From Chloroflexota bacterium (GTDB lineage Bacteria > Chloroflexota > Anaerolineae > VGOG01), in the NCBI GenBank assembly GCA_030611885.1, contig JAUWOY010000008.1, positions 18,352-82,351 of the forward strand: a stretch of 64,000 nucleotides of DNA, written 5' to 3'. The position numbers and the translations under genes were made by a program. This document shows, one piece after another, positions 33,603-42,883 of the stretch (position 1 is its first letter; the number at the start of each line of letters is the position of its first letter). The notes under the pieces are model-generated. The model had not been told where the DNA came from, made no database searches, and was given only the letters and a program-made list of their open reading frames with translations.

Positions 33603-33929
33603 ATGGATCAGATGTCTTCGGAACGAGAGAGGCTAGAGCAAGTGTTAGAAGAGACTTTAGCCAAAATCGAGCAACTGAATAAAAAGCTAGAGGACAAAGC
33701 TGATTATGGTCTGGGCAAAGGAGGCCCCACTATTTACGAGTGGGAGTTTAGTCTCGCCCTGCGACAAAGCTTAGAGGCAAAAGCTAAGTCCATCAGGGCC
33801 GCATTACGCAAGACGCTAGAGGGAAACTATGGCGTGTGCGAAGCGTGTGGCCAGGAGATAGATGTCGAACGCCTGGCAGTGCTCCCTCACACCACCCTCT
33901 GTATCAAATGCGCCCAAGCCAAGAGGTGA
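33603..33929 (+). CDS. DksA/TraR-type zinc-finger regulator
   Basis: 108 residues; GGAGAGAGG before the ATG. An N-terminal coiled coil (ERERLEQVLEETLAKIEQLNKKLE) precedes a four-Cys finger CEACGQEIDVERLAVLPHTT and LCIKC. The family binds the RNA polymerase secondary channel. The acidic tip residues of classical DksA are not obvious, so stringent-response action is uncertain. Cotranscribed with a CarD gene. Confidence 0.85.
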   Translation: MDQMSSERERLEQVLEETLAKIEQLNKKLEDKADYGLGKGGPTIYEWEFSLALRQSLEAKAKSIRAALRKTLEGNYGVCEACGQEIDVERLAVLPHTTLCIKCAQAKR

Positions 33930-33971
33930 TTCTTTCGTGTTCGATAGAGTACGTCTCGAGGAGTGAATGCT

Positions 33972-34487
33972 ATGTTTAAGATCGGCGATAACGTGGTTCA
34001 TCCCTACCATGGAGCCGGCAGGATAATAGACATCAAAGAGAAGAGGTTCTTGAAGGAGAACGGGTATTACTATATAATTGATCTGCTTGCTTGCAACAGT
34101 ATAGTAATGGTGCCTACTAATAACATCCAGAAGATAGGCTTGCGGAGAGTATCGGGAAGGCGCGCTATTTCACGGGCCATGAATACGTTGACTTCCACTC
34201 CCGATACGTTGTCCAGCGACCACAGGGAGCGACAAGCGCACGCCCAGGAGAAGTTGAATACAGGAGATCTTATCAAGGTGACGGAGGTGGTGCGCAATTT
34301 GGCCTGGCGCAATCAGCAGGCGGGGCTGACCATGGCCGATAACAAGCTCTATCAGCGAGCCCAAACTTTCCTGGCCAGCGAGTTGGCGCTAGCCAGGGAG
34401 ATAGAGCTACAAGAAGCCATAGAGCAGTTGCAGACTGTCTTAAACGATAAACTGGCAGCCCTCGCTCTAGAGATCAACTCTGCTTGA
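33972..34487 (+). CDS. carD: CarD-family transcription regulator
   Basis: 171 residues from ATG 33972 (GAGGAG 8 nt upstream; an in-frame ATG three codons earlier is too close to it). MFKIGDNVVHPYHGAGRI is the standard CarD/TRCF RNA-polymerase-interacting start; the helical C-terminal half would contact promoter DNA. CarD stabilises open complexes at rRNA and housekeeping promoters. A strong terminator follows. Confidence 0.9.
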   Translation: MFKIGDNVVHPYHGAGRIIDIKEKRFLKENGYYYIIDLLACNSIVMVPTNNIQKIGLRRVSGRRAISRAMNTLTSTPDTLSSDHRERQAHAQEKLNTGDLIKVTEVVRNLAWRNQQAGLTMADNKLYQRAQTFLASELALAREIELQEAIEQLQTVLNDKLAALALEINSA

Positions 34488-34519
34488 CAAAAGGTTCCTT
34501 GATACAAGAGCAGAGAAGA

Positions 34520-34557
34520 GGCGGCCCCTTGCAAAGGTTGCAAGGGGCCGCCCTTTT
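34520..34557 (+). terminator. Terminator after carD
   Basis: GGCGGCCCCTTGCAA, 3-nt loop, TTGCAAGGGGCCGCC, TTTTT: a perfect 15-bp stem and U tract. Confidence 0.95.
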
Positions 34558-34593
34558 TGTTTGGTCGAACTCTCACCGTGAAGGCTTGAGGCT

Positions 34594-35151
34594 TTAAACG
34601 CGACCGAGGTACTGGCCCGTGCGGGTGTCCACGCGGATGACGTCGCCCTCCTCAACGAAGAGAGGCGTAGTGACCTTGAAGCCCGTCTCCAGAGTGACCT
34701 GTTTAGTGGCACCGGTGGCCGTGTCGCCGGCGAAGCCCGGCGGAGCCTTAACTACCTCGAGGTCAATGGTAATGGGCAACACGATGTCTATCGGTTCGCC
34801 ATCATAGGTGGAGATTTGCAGGGTCATGTTCTCGGTCAGGTAGTCCACGGCGCCGCCCAGGGCCTCGGCTGAGAGGACCGGCTGTTCGTAGGTCTCAGTG
34901 TCCATGAAGTAGTAGAGATGTCCGTCGTTGTAGAGATACTGCACTCCCCGCAGCTCCAGGCGGACATCGCTGATGCGGTCATTGGGTGAGAAGGTGTGGT
35001 CAGTTATCGTTCCCGTGCGCAGGTTACGCATCTTGACCCGCACGTTGGCGCTGCCCCGTCCGATGAAGGAATGTTGGTACTCCACCACCCGATAGAGTTC
35101 ATCCTCCCATTCAAAGGACGTCCCTTTGCGTAAATCGTTAGCTGTAATCAT
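34594..35151 (-). CDS. efp: Elongation factor P
   Basis: 185 residues from ATG 35151 (GGAGGGAG upstream). Relieves ribosome stalling at polyproline. MITANDLRKGTSFEWEDELYRV, GVQYLYNDGHLYYFMDTETYEQ and the C-terminal FKVTTPLFVEEGDVIRVDTRTGQYLGRV are typical. The tip of the modification loop reads IGRGSANVRVK: the usually modified Lys is Arg, as in rhamnosylated EF-P types. No modification enzyme gene is in the window. Confidence 0.95.
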   Translation of the reverse strand: MITANDLRKGTSFEWEDELYRVVEYQHSFIGRGSANVRVKMRNLRTGTITDHTFSPNDRISDVRLELRGVQYLYNDGHLYYFMDTETYEQPVLSAEALGGAVDYLTENMTLQISTYDGEPIDIVLPITIDLEVVKAPPGFAGDTATGATKQVTLETGFKVTTPLFVEEGDVIRVDTRTGQYLGRV

Positions 35152-35172
35152 GTTTTGTCTCTCTCCCTCCAC

Positions 35173-36111
35173 CTACGTGAAATACCTCTCAGGTACATGC
35201 TTCAACACAATTGCTTCCAGCATGTCCAGATATTGCAAGTTGATGAAGTAATGGCATTGCTCCACCAAACGTTCCAAATCGCGTTTTCTCGCCAACCAAC
35301 CCCCGCCGTCCGCAAAGTTCACGAAGGCTCTGTTCTCCCCATAACGGCTGTTTTGATGACGAACTTGGTCATAGGCAGAGCGCATATCCTTTGCTTTTGT
35401 CGTTTGGCCACTGCTCGTTGTTTCCTGAAAAGAGCTCATGATAATTACCCAAGGATCATTGATGTTAGGCACAGCAAAATCCAGATCCGTTTCAAAACGC
35501 CTGGAACGCCCTTTGCCATACTCCACACCATGCTTGTCTTTGATCTCTTCCAATTTCTGTCGTATCGTATCTTCAATTCTGTGCCCCTTCCGACCTCCGT
35601 AAGTGCCGGCCAGCGATTGCTTATAGCGTATACGCCTGGCGGCTTGTGAGCTGCCCTTGATTTCACGGTAGTTGAGCATGTCCAGATAATAGCGGGGAAT
35701 ATATTGCTCCAGCCCTTCATCTCTCTTGCCGTCAACCAGCAATTCCGCTACCATGCGCGCAAAACCTGGTTCGCGTGCAATCTTGTTTTTGACCCTGTCT
35801 ATACCCCACTCTCTGTTGAAATCACCCGGAATGCGGCCCAACTTTCGCAGTAACGAGATAATGCGCTTGAACTTCTCTTCGGATAGACCTACGTCTTTCA
35901 AAATCACATCCAGGGCATTGTACTTCTGACCAAGGAAATCGGCTATGTCAGCCACATTGATTTCTGCCGTTTCCGATACGCGATGGTTCTCCGCTGTCTC
36001 CAGCAAAGCCTCCACCTTGGCCTCAATTTCTCGCTCGAGTTCCTCGTCCACGAAAAACACGACCGAACTATCCCACGCTTCCTGAAAAGAGATTTTGCGC
36101 GCTTCAATCAT
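35173..36111 (-). CDS. Putative type II restriction endonuclease
   Basis: 312 residues from ATG 36111, overlapping the methyltransferase stop as ATGA. N-terminal half helical. C-terminal half has TDLDFAVPNINDPWVIIMSS and FQETTSSGQTTKAKDM: an acidic D-x(n)-E arrangement after beta strands of the PD-(D/E)xK kind, and ETTxSGQTxKA known from some type II enzymes. The call rests mostly on its position next to a DNA methyltransferase. The pair seems more AT-rich than its neighbours, consistent with transfer. Confidence 0.65.
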   Translation of the reverse strand: MIEARKISFQEAWDSSVVFFVDEELEREIEAKVEALLETAENHRVSETAEINVADIADFLGQKYNALDVILKDVGLSEEKFKRIISLLRKLGRIPGDFNREWGIDRVKNKIAREPGFARMVAELLVDGKRDEGLEQYIPRYYLDMLNYREIKGSSQAARRIRYKQSLAGTYGGRKGHRIEDTIRQKLEEIKDKHGVEYGKGRSRRFETDLDFAVPNINDPWVIIMSSFQETTSSGQTTKAKDMRSAYDQVRHQNSRYGENRAFVNFADGGGWLARKRDLERLVEQCHYFINLQYLDMLEAIVLKHVPERYFT

Positions 36112-37808
36112 GATTGCACCTCCAGCTTGGCCGCTTTCAACGCTTTGCCCCACGTCGGGAACGTATCGAGGAATATACCCAGGTCATATTCGCTCATCTT
36201 TTGTACATCTTTTGGTGTTGGCAAACGCCCCAACTCCGCCGCTAAATCGCGCAGCTCCAGTTGCAACTCTTTCTTGGTGTACTTTCGCTGTGGCTTGTGT
36301 ATACTCTCGCGTTCCACGTGGCCTTTACGTTTTACTTCGGCAATCTTCTCCCTCATTATCCGCACGTATTTCTCATCAATATCAATCGCCACATAGCGCC
36401 GCCCCAACTTGACCGCAGCAACCGGGGTCGTGCCTGCGCCACAGAGCGCATCGAGCACGATGTCGCCCTCGTTCGTGGAAAGACGGATGATGCGTTCCAT
36501 CAAAGCGTCGGGCAACTGGCAGGGATGGCTATCCCGATCACGGCGATGCTTGATGCGGTGAATGTCCCACCAGATGTCAGTGAGCGGCATTTTGTCATCA
36601 ACCTCTGCCGCTTTGCGCTTGCGGATACACGAGGAGCGCAGGCAATAGCAACGGGCATCCAGTTGTCCCACCTGGTCATAATTGAAAGTAAAGTCCGTCG
36701 GGTGCTTGGTGTAGAACAACAAGCCGTAGTGAGCAGGCATCAACTTACCCCGTGGTTCGGAGAGCGCGTCCCACACAATCCAGTTCTGAAAATAGAGTCG
36801 TTGATTGAGAAATGCAGCGTGGTACATCGTCCATCGCGGTAGATTCAGGACGTACAACGAGCCAGTGGGTTTCAGTATCCGCGCATACTCCCGCAGCCAG
36901 GCGTTGCACCATTTGACGTATTCTTCGTCCGCTCGCTCATCATCATAGACATGGTATGCCTTGTCGAGATTGTACGGCGGGTCGGCGAAAACGAGGTCTA
37001 TGGAATTGTCGGGATACTGCTTGAGTATCTTCACTGCATCGCCGTGATGAACGACGTCAAACATCTTGTCCCCCACCTCATTGGCGACAGCGCTATATCT
37101 CGCGCCCGGTTCCAGGAAACCGGGCAACCGGTACTGTACGGTCGGCTCTAGTAGAGCTCTGTCGGTCCCAATGCCTTCCTTGGGACCAATGATGCCCTTA
37201 ACCTCGCCAGCGGGCATCTGGATACCGGTTTGCTGAAACAGGTTGGCTTTCTTTGCTTCGGGAAGCTCAAAATCCAACATCTGCAGGATGGTATCGAGAA
37301 CAGGGGCAGAGATTTGGGTGTAGTTGTTTGCCAGCGGAAGGTCTTTCCACACATCGGAGATAACGTAGCCATCAGGGTGCATCAAATGCGCTTTGCCGCC
37401 CCAGTCTTTGAGCGTCCTATTGCAGAAAGCACAATGTTGGTGGGGAAAGCGCGTTCGTTTCACATTGAAACGCTCGTTGCCTTTGGTGAACAGGAGCACA
37501 GCCGCGTGCACCGACGGCAAGCCATGATCTCTGTGCTGTGCTGTGGACTCAATCGCAATCCAGTACTTGAAGTTTAGACGCTGGTCGAGATAAACGCCCA
37601 ACTCCGGCAAGTAGTCAGGGCGTCCTTGCACGAAAAGCAATCCTCCATGCTTCAGCACCCGCACACATTCGTCCAGGCACGCTTTAAGACTATCGGTGCT
37701 GGCCGGATTGAGGGCGGCGGTGACGACCACGATGAAGTTGAAAGTATTACTATCTGTCTCCTTCAGCATCCGGCCGAAGTTTTCTCTGTCTGGATATACA
37801 ATGTGCAT
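36108..37808 (-). CDS. Site-specific DNA methyltransferase (DPPY type) with degenerate duplicated N-half and helical tail
   Basis: 566 residues; GGGG 6 nt before the ATG. The C-terminal catalytic unit (about 250-490) has DLVFADPPYNLDKA (motif IV) and VLDALCGAGTTPVAAVKLGRRYVAIDID (motif I), the beta-type order of N6-adenine or N4-cytosine enzymes. Residues 1-115 mirror the part after motif IV (RVLKHGGLLFVQGRPDY; YLDQRLNFKYWIAIES versus FLNQRLYFQNWIVWDA) but lack DPPY. HCAFCNRTLK is a Cys pair. The tail (LELRDLAAELGRLPTPKDV, TFPTWGKALKAAKLE) resembles homing-endonuclease-associated repeats. Confidence 0.85.
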   Translation of the reverse strand: MHIVYPDRENFGRMLKETDSNTFNFIVVVTAALNPASTDSLKACLDECVRVLKHGGLLFVQGRPDYLPELGVYLDQRLNFKYWIAIESTAQHRDHGLPSVHAAVLLFTKGNERFNVKRTRFPHQHCAFCNRTLKDWGGKAHLMHPDGYVISDVWKDLPLANNYTQISAPVLDTILQMLDFELPEAKKANLFQQTGIQMPAGEVKGIIGPKEGIGTDRALLEPTVQYRLPGFLEPGARYSAVANEVGDKMFDVVHHGDAVKILKQYPDNSIDLVFADPPYNLDKAYHVYDDERADEEYVKWCNAWLREYARILKPTGSLYVLNLPRWTMYHAAFLNQRLYFQNWIVWDALSEPRGKLMPAHYGLLFYTKHPTDFTFNYDQVGQLDARCYCLRSSCIRKRKAAEVDDKMPLTDIWWDIHRIKHRRDRDSHPCQLPDALMERIIRLSTNEGDIVLDALCGAGTTPVAAVKLGRRYVAIDIDEKYVRIMREKIAEVKRKGHVERESIHKPQRKYTKKELQLELRDLAAELGRLPTPKDVQKMSEYDLGIFLDTFPTWGKALKAAKLEVQS

Positions 37809-37811
37809 ATC

Positions 37812-40643
37812 TTACCCCTGCGCCCCTTTCTCATCAATCCAACGAGCGGCCACGCTGGGCAACCCAGCCAGGGGGCCGCGCTGCACGGTGCAGGCGGGCA
37901 AGGAGTCGAGGAAGGCCCGGCCGTAGGATTTGGTCTGGATGCGCTTGTCCATGATCACTACTACGCCCCGGTCGGTCTTGCTCCTGATGAGCCGGCCGAA
38001 ACCCTGACGAAGGCGCAGGATGGCATCCGGCAGGGCGTACTGGCTGAAGGGCTCATCGAAGGTCTCGCTGCGGGCGGCGAAGACGGGGTCGCTGGGCACG
38101 GAAAAGGGCATCCTGGCGATGACCAAACAACTCAGGGCCTCGCCCACCACGTCAATGCCCTCCCAGAAGCTGCGAGTCCCCAAGAGCACAGCCCGAGGAG
38201 TGGTGCGGAAGTTCTCCAGGAGCTGCTTGCGGGAGCCGCCGCCTCCCTGAGTATAGACCACGATCTCATCCTCGGCCAGGGGGCGGGCGATGGCTTTGGA
38301 AGTGCTACGCAGTTGGCTGTAAGAAGTGAAGAGCACTAGGGTCCGCCCGCGCGTGGCCCGGCAGAGAGCAATGAGAGCCGCCTCCACGGTTCTCTGGTAA
38401 TAGGGCTGGTAAGGCTCAGGAATGTCAGTGGGCAGGTAGAGAAGGGTGGAGCTGGCGTAGTCGAAGGGGGAGCCGACGGCAGCTTCCTCCGCCTCCCACG
38501 CGCTCAGCCGCTCCCGTATGAAATCGAACTCACCCTCGGTGCGCAGGGTGGCCGAAGTGAGAATTACGCACTCCTTGGGCATGAAGAGGTGCTTTTGCAC
38601 CAAGGGCCCCACGTGGAGGGGAGCAGCGTGCAGAGAGATCTCCCCACCCTGCGCACTGACCTCGGCCCAATAGATGCCGCCAGATGATGGCTGGACGATG
38701 AGGGCGTTCATCTGTTCATACAGCTCCCGAATACGACTGATGTAGCTGAGCAGCTCCTGCAACAGGTCATCTCGACCTGGGATATTGTAATCATCCAGCC
38801 CGCTGGACAGGCGCTCCAGTCCCTCGCCGATGCTGAATAGGTGGCGGGAAACATTGTCCCAGGCAATCTCCACGTTGGACCAGGCGGGTTGCACGCGGAT
38901 GCCTCCCGTCAGGCGGATCCTTTGGTTATATTGCCCCCCGTCTTGGCCGTGCTCCTCCAAGAAAGACTCCAGTCGGTTGAAGAACTGGTAAAGGAGCCGA
39001 CGGGTGGCCTCCACCTCTCCGTGCAGGCTGTTGATGTGGCGCTCCACCTTCTCTTTGACGTCTTTCGGCACCTTACCACGGTAGCGGGCCAGTAGTTCAG
39101 CCAGAAACCCAACCGTCCGCTTCTTACCCAAGTTTTGACTCAGCCCATTCAGCAGCCGCTCCATCTGCTTCCGACGGACAGCGAAACTCAGTTGGCGGGT
39201 GGTGCTTGCCTCCAGGTGGTGGGCTTCGTCCACGATGAGGTAGCGGTACTCAGGCAGGACGCGATTCTCGACAGCCACATCGGACAGGAGCAAGGCGTGG
39301 TTGACCACGATGAGGTGGGCTCGCTCCGCCTCTCGGCGGGTCCGGTAGAAGAAGCACTTGCCTTTTTCACGGTAACGACACCGATCGCTCAGACAGGTCT
39401 CGGCGTCGGCGCAGACGCGGCTCCAGAGGGCCTGCTCCTTGTAGTCAGGCATGAAGAGCTCGGCCCGGTCGCCGGTCACGGTGCTGGGAAGCCAAACCAG
39501 GATCTTGGCCAGCAGCCGCATCTCCTCAAGCGAGGAAGGCCCGCTGTGGCGAAAAGCGGCCAGCCGACGCAGGCAGATGTAGTTGCTGCGCCCCTTGAGG
39601 AGAGCGGCCTTGAACTCAAAGGGCAGGATGCGCTGTAGGTCGGGGATGTCCTTCCCATAGAGCTGATCCTGCAAATTGATGGTGTTGGTGGAGATGACCA
39701 CCCGCTCCCCGTTCTGGGCGGAGAAGCAGGCGGCGGGCAGGAGATAGGCTATAGATTTCCCTGTGCCCGTTCCCGCTTCCACCAGCAGATGTTGGCTCTC
39801 GTTGAAGGCCTGGGCCACGAGCCTCAGCATCTCCACCTGTTGAGGGCGGTACTCGTAGCCGGGAAAATCCTGGGCGAAGACTCCACCCTCCTCCAGCATG
39901 GCCGCCAGACCGTCCTCGTCCAGGGGCTTTCGCTCAGGAGATGGCTTCAGGGGGCGACCGTCTTCCCTGGTGAGGAGGCTCAATGAGCCCTCACCGTCCA
40001 GGGCCCCCTTGGCCAGCAACTGCTGGCCGATGCTGCCTCCGAAAGCTGAGCGGGCCTTGGCGCGCTCCAGGTCGCTGAATACCTGGCGGAGGGGCCAGTC
40101 TATCCGTGTTGCCAGGCGATTGATCTCCTGGATGACACTCAAGTCCAGCTTTGATGCCTGCTCTATCAAAGCCAGGAAAAGGTCCTTGGTGGCCAGCGCG
40201 TCTTCCAGGGCGCGGTGTCGAGTAGGGAAGCGGATGTTCAGAGCTTCGGCCAACTTCCCCAGGCTGTAGCGAGCGGCGTGGGGCAGGAGGATGCTGGCCA
40301 GCTCGAAGGTGTCAATGGTGCGATTGCTTAGAAAAAGGCCCTGGCGGTTGAGGAAGCCCAGGTCAAAGGACACGCTGTGTCCGACGATGGGGTATTCTTT
40401 GACGAAGCTCAAGATTTTTCCACTGAGCGAGCGAAAGGAGGGAGCAGCATTTACCTCTTCTTGGGTGATGCCCGTCAACTGTTGAACCCGGTAGGGGATG
40501 GGTCGCTGGGGGTTGACCAGGCTGGACCACGTATCCAGTACCTGCTTATCGCGGAACCTCACCACCCCGATCTCGGTGATGGCATCGCGGTCAGGATTCA
40601 ACCCTGTAGTTTCCAAATCCAGAGAAATGTAAATGCGGCTCAT
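37812..40643 (-). CDS. dinG: DinG-type helicase with N-terminal DnaQ exonuclease domain
   Basis: 943 residues from ATG 40643 (GAGGAAAA upstream). Residues 1-170: DEDDh exonuclease (SLDLETTGLNPDRDAITEIG, VGHSVSFDLGFLN, HRALEDALAT). Then an XPD-like superfamily 2 helicase: EAGTGTGKSIAYLLPA (Walker A), a Cys cluster (CADAETCLSDRCRYREKGKC) for an Fe-S centre, VDEAHHLE (DEAH), LLGTRSFWEGIDVVGEAL and a QGFGRLIRS motif. Acts in DNA repair/recombination intermediates. Three bp separate it from the methyltransferase gene. Confidence 0.94.
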   Translation of the reverse strand: MSRIYISLDLETTGLNPDRDAITEIGVVRFRDKQVLDTWSSLVNPQRPIPYRVQQLTGITQEEVNAAPSFRSLSGKILSFVKEYPIVGHSVSFDLGFLNRQGLFLSNRTIDTFELASILLPHAARYSLGKLAEALNIRFPTRHRALEDALATKDLFLALIEQASKLDLSVIQEINRLATRIDWPLRQVFSDLERAKARSAFGGSIGQQLLAKGALDGEGSLSLLTREDGRPLKPSPERKPLDEDGLAAMLEEGGVFAQDFPGYEYRPQQVEMLRLVAQAFNESQHLLVEAGTGTGKSIAYLLPAACFSAQNGERVVISTNTINLQDQLYGKDIPDLQRILPFEFKAALLKGRSNYICLRRLAAFRHSGPSSLEEMRLLAKILVWLPSTVTGDRAELFMPDYKEQALWSRVCADAETCLSDRCRYREKGKCFFYRTRREAERAHLIVVNHALLLSDVAVENRVLPEYRYLIVDEAHHLEASTTRQLSFAVRRKQMERLLNGLSQNLGKKRTVGFLAELLARYRGKVPKDVKEKVERHINSLHGEVEATRRLLYQFFNRLESFLEEHGQDGGQYNQRIRLTGGIRVQPAWSNVEIAWDNVSRHLFSIGEGLERLSSGLDDYNIPGRDDLLQELLSYISRIRELYEQMNALIVQPSSGGIYWAEVSAQGGEISLHAAPLHVGPLVQKHLFMPKECVILTSATLRTEGEFDFIRERLSAWEAEEAAVGSPFDYASSTLLYLPTDIPEPYQPYYQRTVEAALIALCRATRGRTLVLFTSYSQLRSTSKAIARPLAEDEIVVYTQGGGGSRKQLLENFRTTPRAVLLGTRSFWEGIDVVGEALSCLVIARMPFSVPSDPVFAARSETFDEPFSQYALPDAILRLRQGFGRLIRSKTDRGVVVIMDKRIQTKSYGRAFLDSLPACTVQRGPLAGLPSVAARWIDEKGAQG

Positions 40644-40687
40644 GACCGTGTTTTCCTCTGACTCGTTACCCACAAAAATCAAGAAAG

Positions 40688-40752
40688 CAGAGGCGGCTCC
40701 CACGCCGCCGGATACCGCAGGCTGAAATCGCGGGCATGGGAGCCCGCTCTGC
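40688..40752. repeat. GC-rich hairpin repeat, copy 2
   Basis: agaggcggctcccacgccg and the complementary cgggcatgggagcc arms as at 31017-31075. It fills the gap between the SpoU methyltransferase gene and dinG. Confidence 0.8.
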
Positions 40753-40793
40753 TGCAAGGAGGTGAGTAGCTACGATTATACTACAAACAGGCC

Positions 40794-41570
40794 TCAGTGA
40801 AAAGAGCGCTGCCGCGCCGCCTCGAAGAGGATGACGCTGGCGGCCATGGCGGCGTTCAGGGATTCCGCGCCGCCGTGCATGGGGATGGCAATCGCGGCCG
40901 CAGCCAACTCCTTTGCCTCCGGGCTGGCCCCGTGGGCCTCGCCACCGATGATCAGAGCCGAGGGCCGCGTCCAATCCACTTCATAATAAGTCCGTTCGGC
41001 CTGCACATCGGCCAAGAGAACCTGAACCCCAGCCAGCGCCTCGGCGATCTCCGGCCAACTCAGATTTTCGATGGGCAGCCAAAAGTGGGCGCCCATGGCT
41101 CCTCGCACCACCTTGGGATTGTAAGGGTCCACCGTCTTCGGGGCCAGGATAACCTGCTCCACCCCCGCAGCGTTGGCCGAGCGAAGGATGGCGCCCAGGT
41201 TGCCTGGGTCGCGCAGCCGGTCCACGACCAGAGCCAGTGAGAGGCTGGGAGGCGGAGCCAGTTCGACGAAGGGCACAACAGCCAATACGCCCTGGGGGGA
41301 GACGGTGTCAGCCAGGGCTTTCATCACCCTCTCGCTCACAGCGAAAGCGGGAGAGCCCCTTTTCTGCGCCTCCACCAACAGCTCCCGGCCGCCTGGGGTG
41401 GAATCTACTCCCTCGCTATAAAAGACAAGAGCGGGCACGATTCCCGCTCTAAACGCCTCCCTCACCAAACGGACGCCCTCAATGACGAAGTGCCTCTCAC
41501 GATAACGTACCCGCCGCCTGTAGAGGGAGCGAACGTATTTGACCTTCTCGTTGGCAACGCTGATGATCAT
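40794..41570 (-). CDS. SpoU/TrmH-family RNA 2'-O-methyltransferase
   Basis: 258 residues. N-terminal substrate-binding domain (SLYRRRVRYRERHFVIEGVRLVREA), then the knotted methyltransferase: DRLRDPGNLGAILRSANAAG (motif 1), LIIGGEAHG (motif 2) and IPMHGGAESLNAAMAASVILFE (motif 3). The best match is the RlmB/TrmH group acting on rRNA or tRNA ribose. It follows rplT by 15 bp, so probably read with the ribosomal genes. Confidence 0.9.
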   Translation of the reverse strand: MIISVANEKVKYVRSLYRRRVRYRERHFVIEGVRLVREAFRAGIVPALVFYSEGVDSTPGGRELLVEAQKRGSPAFAVSERVMKALADTVSPQGVLAVVPFVELAPPPSLSLALVVDRLRDPGNLGAILRSANAAGVEQVILAPKTVDPYNPKVVRGAMGAHFWLPIENLSWPEIAEALAGVQVLLADVQAERTYYEVDWTRPSALIIGGEAHGASPEAKELAAAAIAIPMHGGAESLNAAMAASVILFEAARQRSFH

Positions 41571-41585
41571 GATGATCCAGATGTA

Positions 41586-41939
41586 CTAGCTCGCCCCCTT
41601 GGCTACCTCGACCAAATGGGCGAAGGCATCGGCGTCCTCGACAGCCATCTGAGCCAGCACCTTGCGGTCGAGTTCCACTCCCGCCTGCTTGAGACCGTAC
41701 ATGAAGCGGCTGTATGATAACCCGCTTTGGCGGGATGCGGCATTGATGCGAGTGATCCAAAGCCTTCTCATATCACGCCTGCGAACACGGCGGTCGCGAT
41801 AGGCATAGGACAGCGATTTCAGCATGGCCTCGTTGGCGCGGCGGAATAGAGCGTGCTTGGTTCCCCACTGGCCCTTAGTGAGTTTGAGCACTTTCTTATG
41901 ACGCTTACGGGCTCTCGGCCCTCCCTTAACTCTTGGCAA
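41586..41939 (-). CDS. rplT: Ribosomal protein L20, TTG start
   Basis: 117 residues, the normal length. The chain starts (M)[15 protein letters not shown] at a TTG (41937-41939) 8 nt after GGGGAGGGA; no ATG gives the right N-terminus. [21 protein letters not shown] and [15 protein letters not shown] are typical L20. Confidence 0.96.
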   Translation of the reverse strand: MPRVKGGPRARKRHKKVLKLTKGQWGTKHALFRRANEAMLKSLSYAYRDRRVRRRDMRRLWITRINAASRQSGLSYSRFMYGLKQAGVELDRKVLAQMAVEDADAFAHLVEVAKGAS

Positions 41940-41955
41940 GTTGCAAATCCCTCCC

Positions 41956-42168
41956 CTAACGGTTTTTCTTGAGATATGGCGCCAGTTTCTTAACGCGCTT
42001 GATCTCTCCCGGCGTGGTGACCTCGTGCATCTCGGTGAGCATGCGCTTGACGCGCTTCGACTTCTTGCGGCGTAAGTGGCTCTTGCCCACCTTAGTGCGC
42101 ATAAGCTTGCCACGTTTGCTATACTTAAACCTCTTAGCTGTCGCCTTGTGAGTCTTGATCTTAGGCAT
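41956..42168 (-). CDS. rpmI: Ribosomal protein L35
   Basis: 70 residues, highly basic: [37 protein letters not shown]. Sits between infC and rplT in the classical order. Confidence 0.97.
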   Translation of the reverse strand: MPKIKTHKATAKRFKYSKRGKLMRTKVGKSHLRRKKSKRVKRMLTEMHEVTTPGEIKRVKKLAPYLKKNR

Positions 42169-42181
42169 GAACTACCTCCTG

Positions 42182-42691
42182 CTACTTATTGGGACTCAGT
42201 ATCATGAGCAAGCTGCGGCCTTCCATACGGGGCCTTTGCTCGACTTCGGAAACGTCCCCTAATTCCTCTGCGATCCTTTTCAGCATCTCCCGCCCGATCT
42301 CAGGGTAAGTGATTTCGCGCCCGCGAAAGCGAACTCGAACCTTGACCTTGAGGCCACTGTCGAGGAACCGGCGGGCATCCCTGACTTTGAAGGCCACGTC
42401 GTGCTCACCGGTCTTGGGGCGCAGGCGAATTTCTTTGACCTCCGTCTTCTGAGCTTTCCTGGCCTTCCTTTCCTTTTTGGCCTGCTCGTACAGGAATTTG
42501 CCGTAATCCATCATCCGGCAAACAGGCGGATTGGCGCTGGGAGCTACCTCGACCAGGTCCAAGTCACGAGCTCGGGCGGACTCCAGAGCATCTCGGAAGG
42601 GCACAACCCCCACCTGCTGACCTTTCTCGTCAATCAGCCGAACCTCTTTGGCTCTGATGCCCTCATTAACGCGATACCTCTTCTTGCTGAT
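42182..42691 (-). CDS. infC: Translation initiation factor IF-3, AUC start
   Basis: 169 residues if translation starts at ATC 42689-42691, 5 nt after GAGGTG, giving (M)[20 protein letters not shown], the standard IF-3 N-terminus. No ATG or GTG lies in the right place; the first in-frame GTG (42613) would remove 26 conserved residues. IF-3 genes are known to use rare start codons for self-repression. Other motifs: [41 protein letters not shown]. Confidence 0.93.
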   Translation of the reverse strand: MSKKRYRVNEGIRAKEVRLIDEKGQQVGVVPFRDALESARARDLDLVEVAPSANPPVCRMMDYGKFLYEQAKKERKARKAQKTEVKEIRLRPKTGEHDVAFKVRDARRFLDSGLKVKVRVRFRGREITYPEIGREMLKRIAEELGDVSEVEQRPRMEGRSLLMILSPNK

Positions 42692-42797
42692 ACTCTCACC
42701 TCACGGATTGGTCTAATAGTCCACCTGCTCAATGGTCTGATGGTCAACTGATCCAAGGGCAAACGCGGCCTTTGGACTAATCGCCCCACTGACCATG

Positions 42798-42826
42798 AAT
42801 ATAACACATTTGGGCAGAGAAGTCAA
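42798..42826 (-). promoter_or_regulatory. Promoter of infC-rpmI-rplT
   Basis: TTGACT (42821-42826), 17-bp spacer, TATATT (42798-42803), between the thrS hairpin and infC; leader of about 100 nt. Confidence 0.8.
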
Positions 42827-42841
42827 ATCGCAAACGCATTC

Positions 42842-42877
42842 AGACCCTTGGGGTTTCCCAGAAAACCCCAAGGGTCT
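42842..42877 (-). terminator. Terminator-like hairpin after thrS
   Basis: AGACCCTTGGGGTTT, 6-nt loop, AAACCCCAAGGGTCT: a perfect 15-bp stem 7 bp after the thrS stop. No U tract on the minus strand, so it may stabilise the 3' end rather than terminate. Confidence 0.6.
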
Positions 42878-42883
42878 TATGAG

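Noticed and set aside
35173..37808. Larger phage-defence island around the restriction-modification pair
   Set aside because: The pair lies directly between the housekeeping genes dinG and efp; no further defence gene, integrase or attachment repeat is seen.
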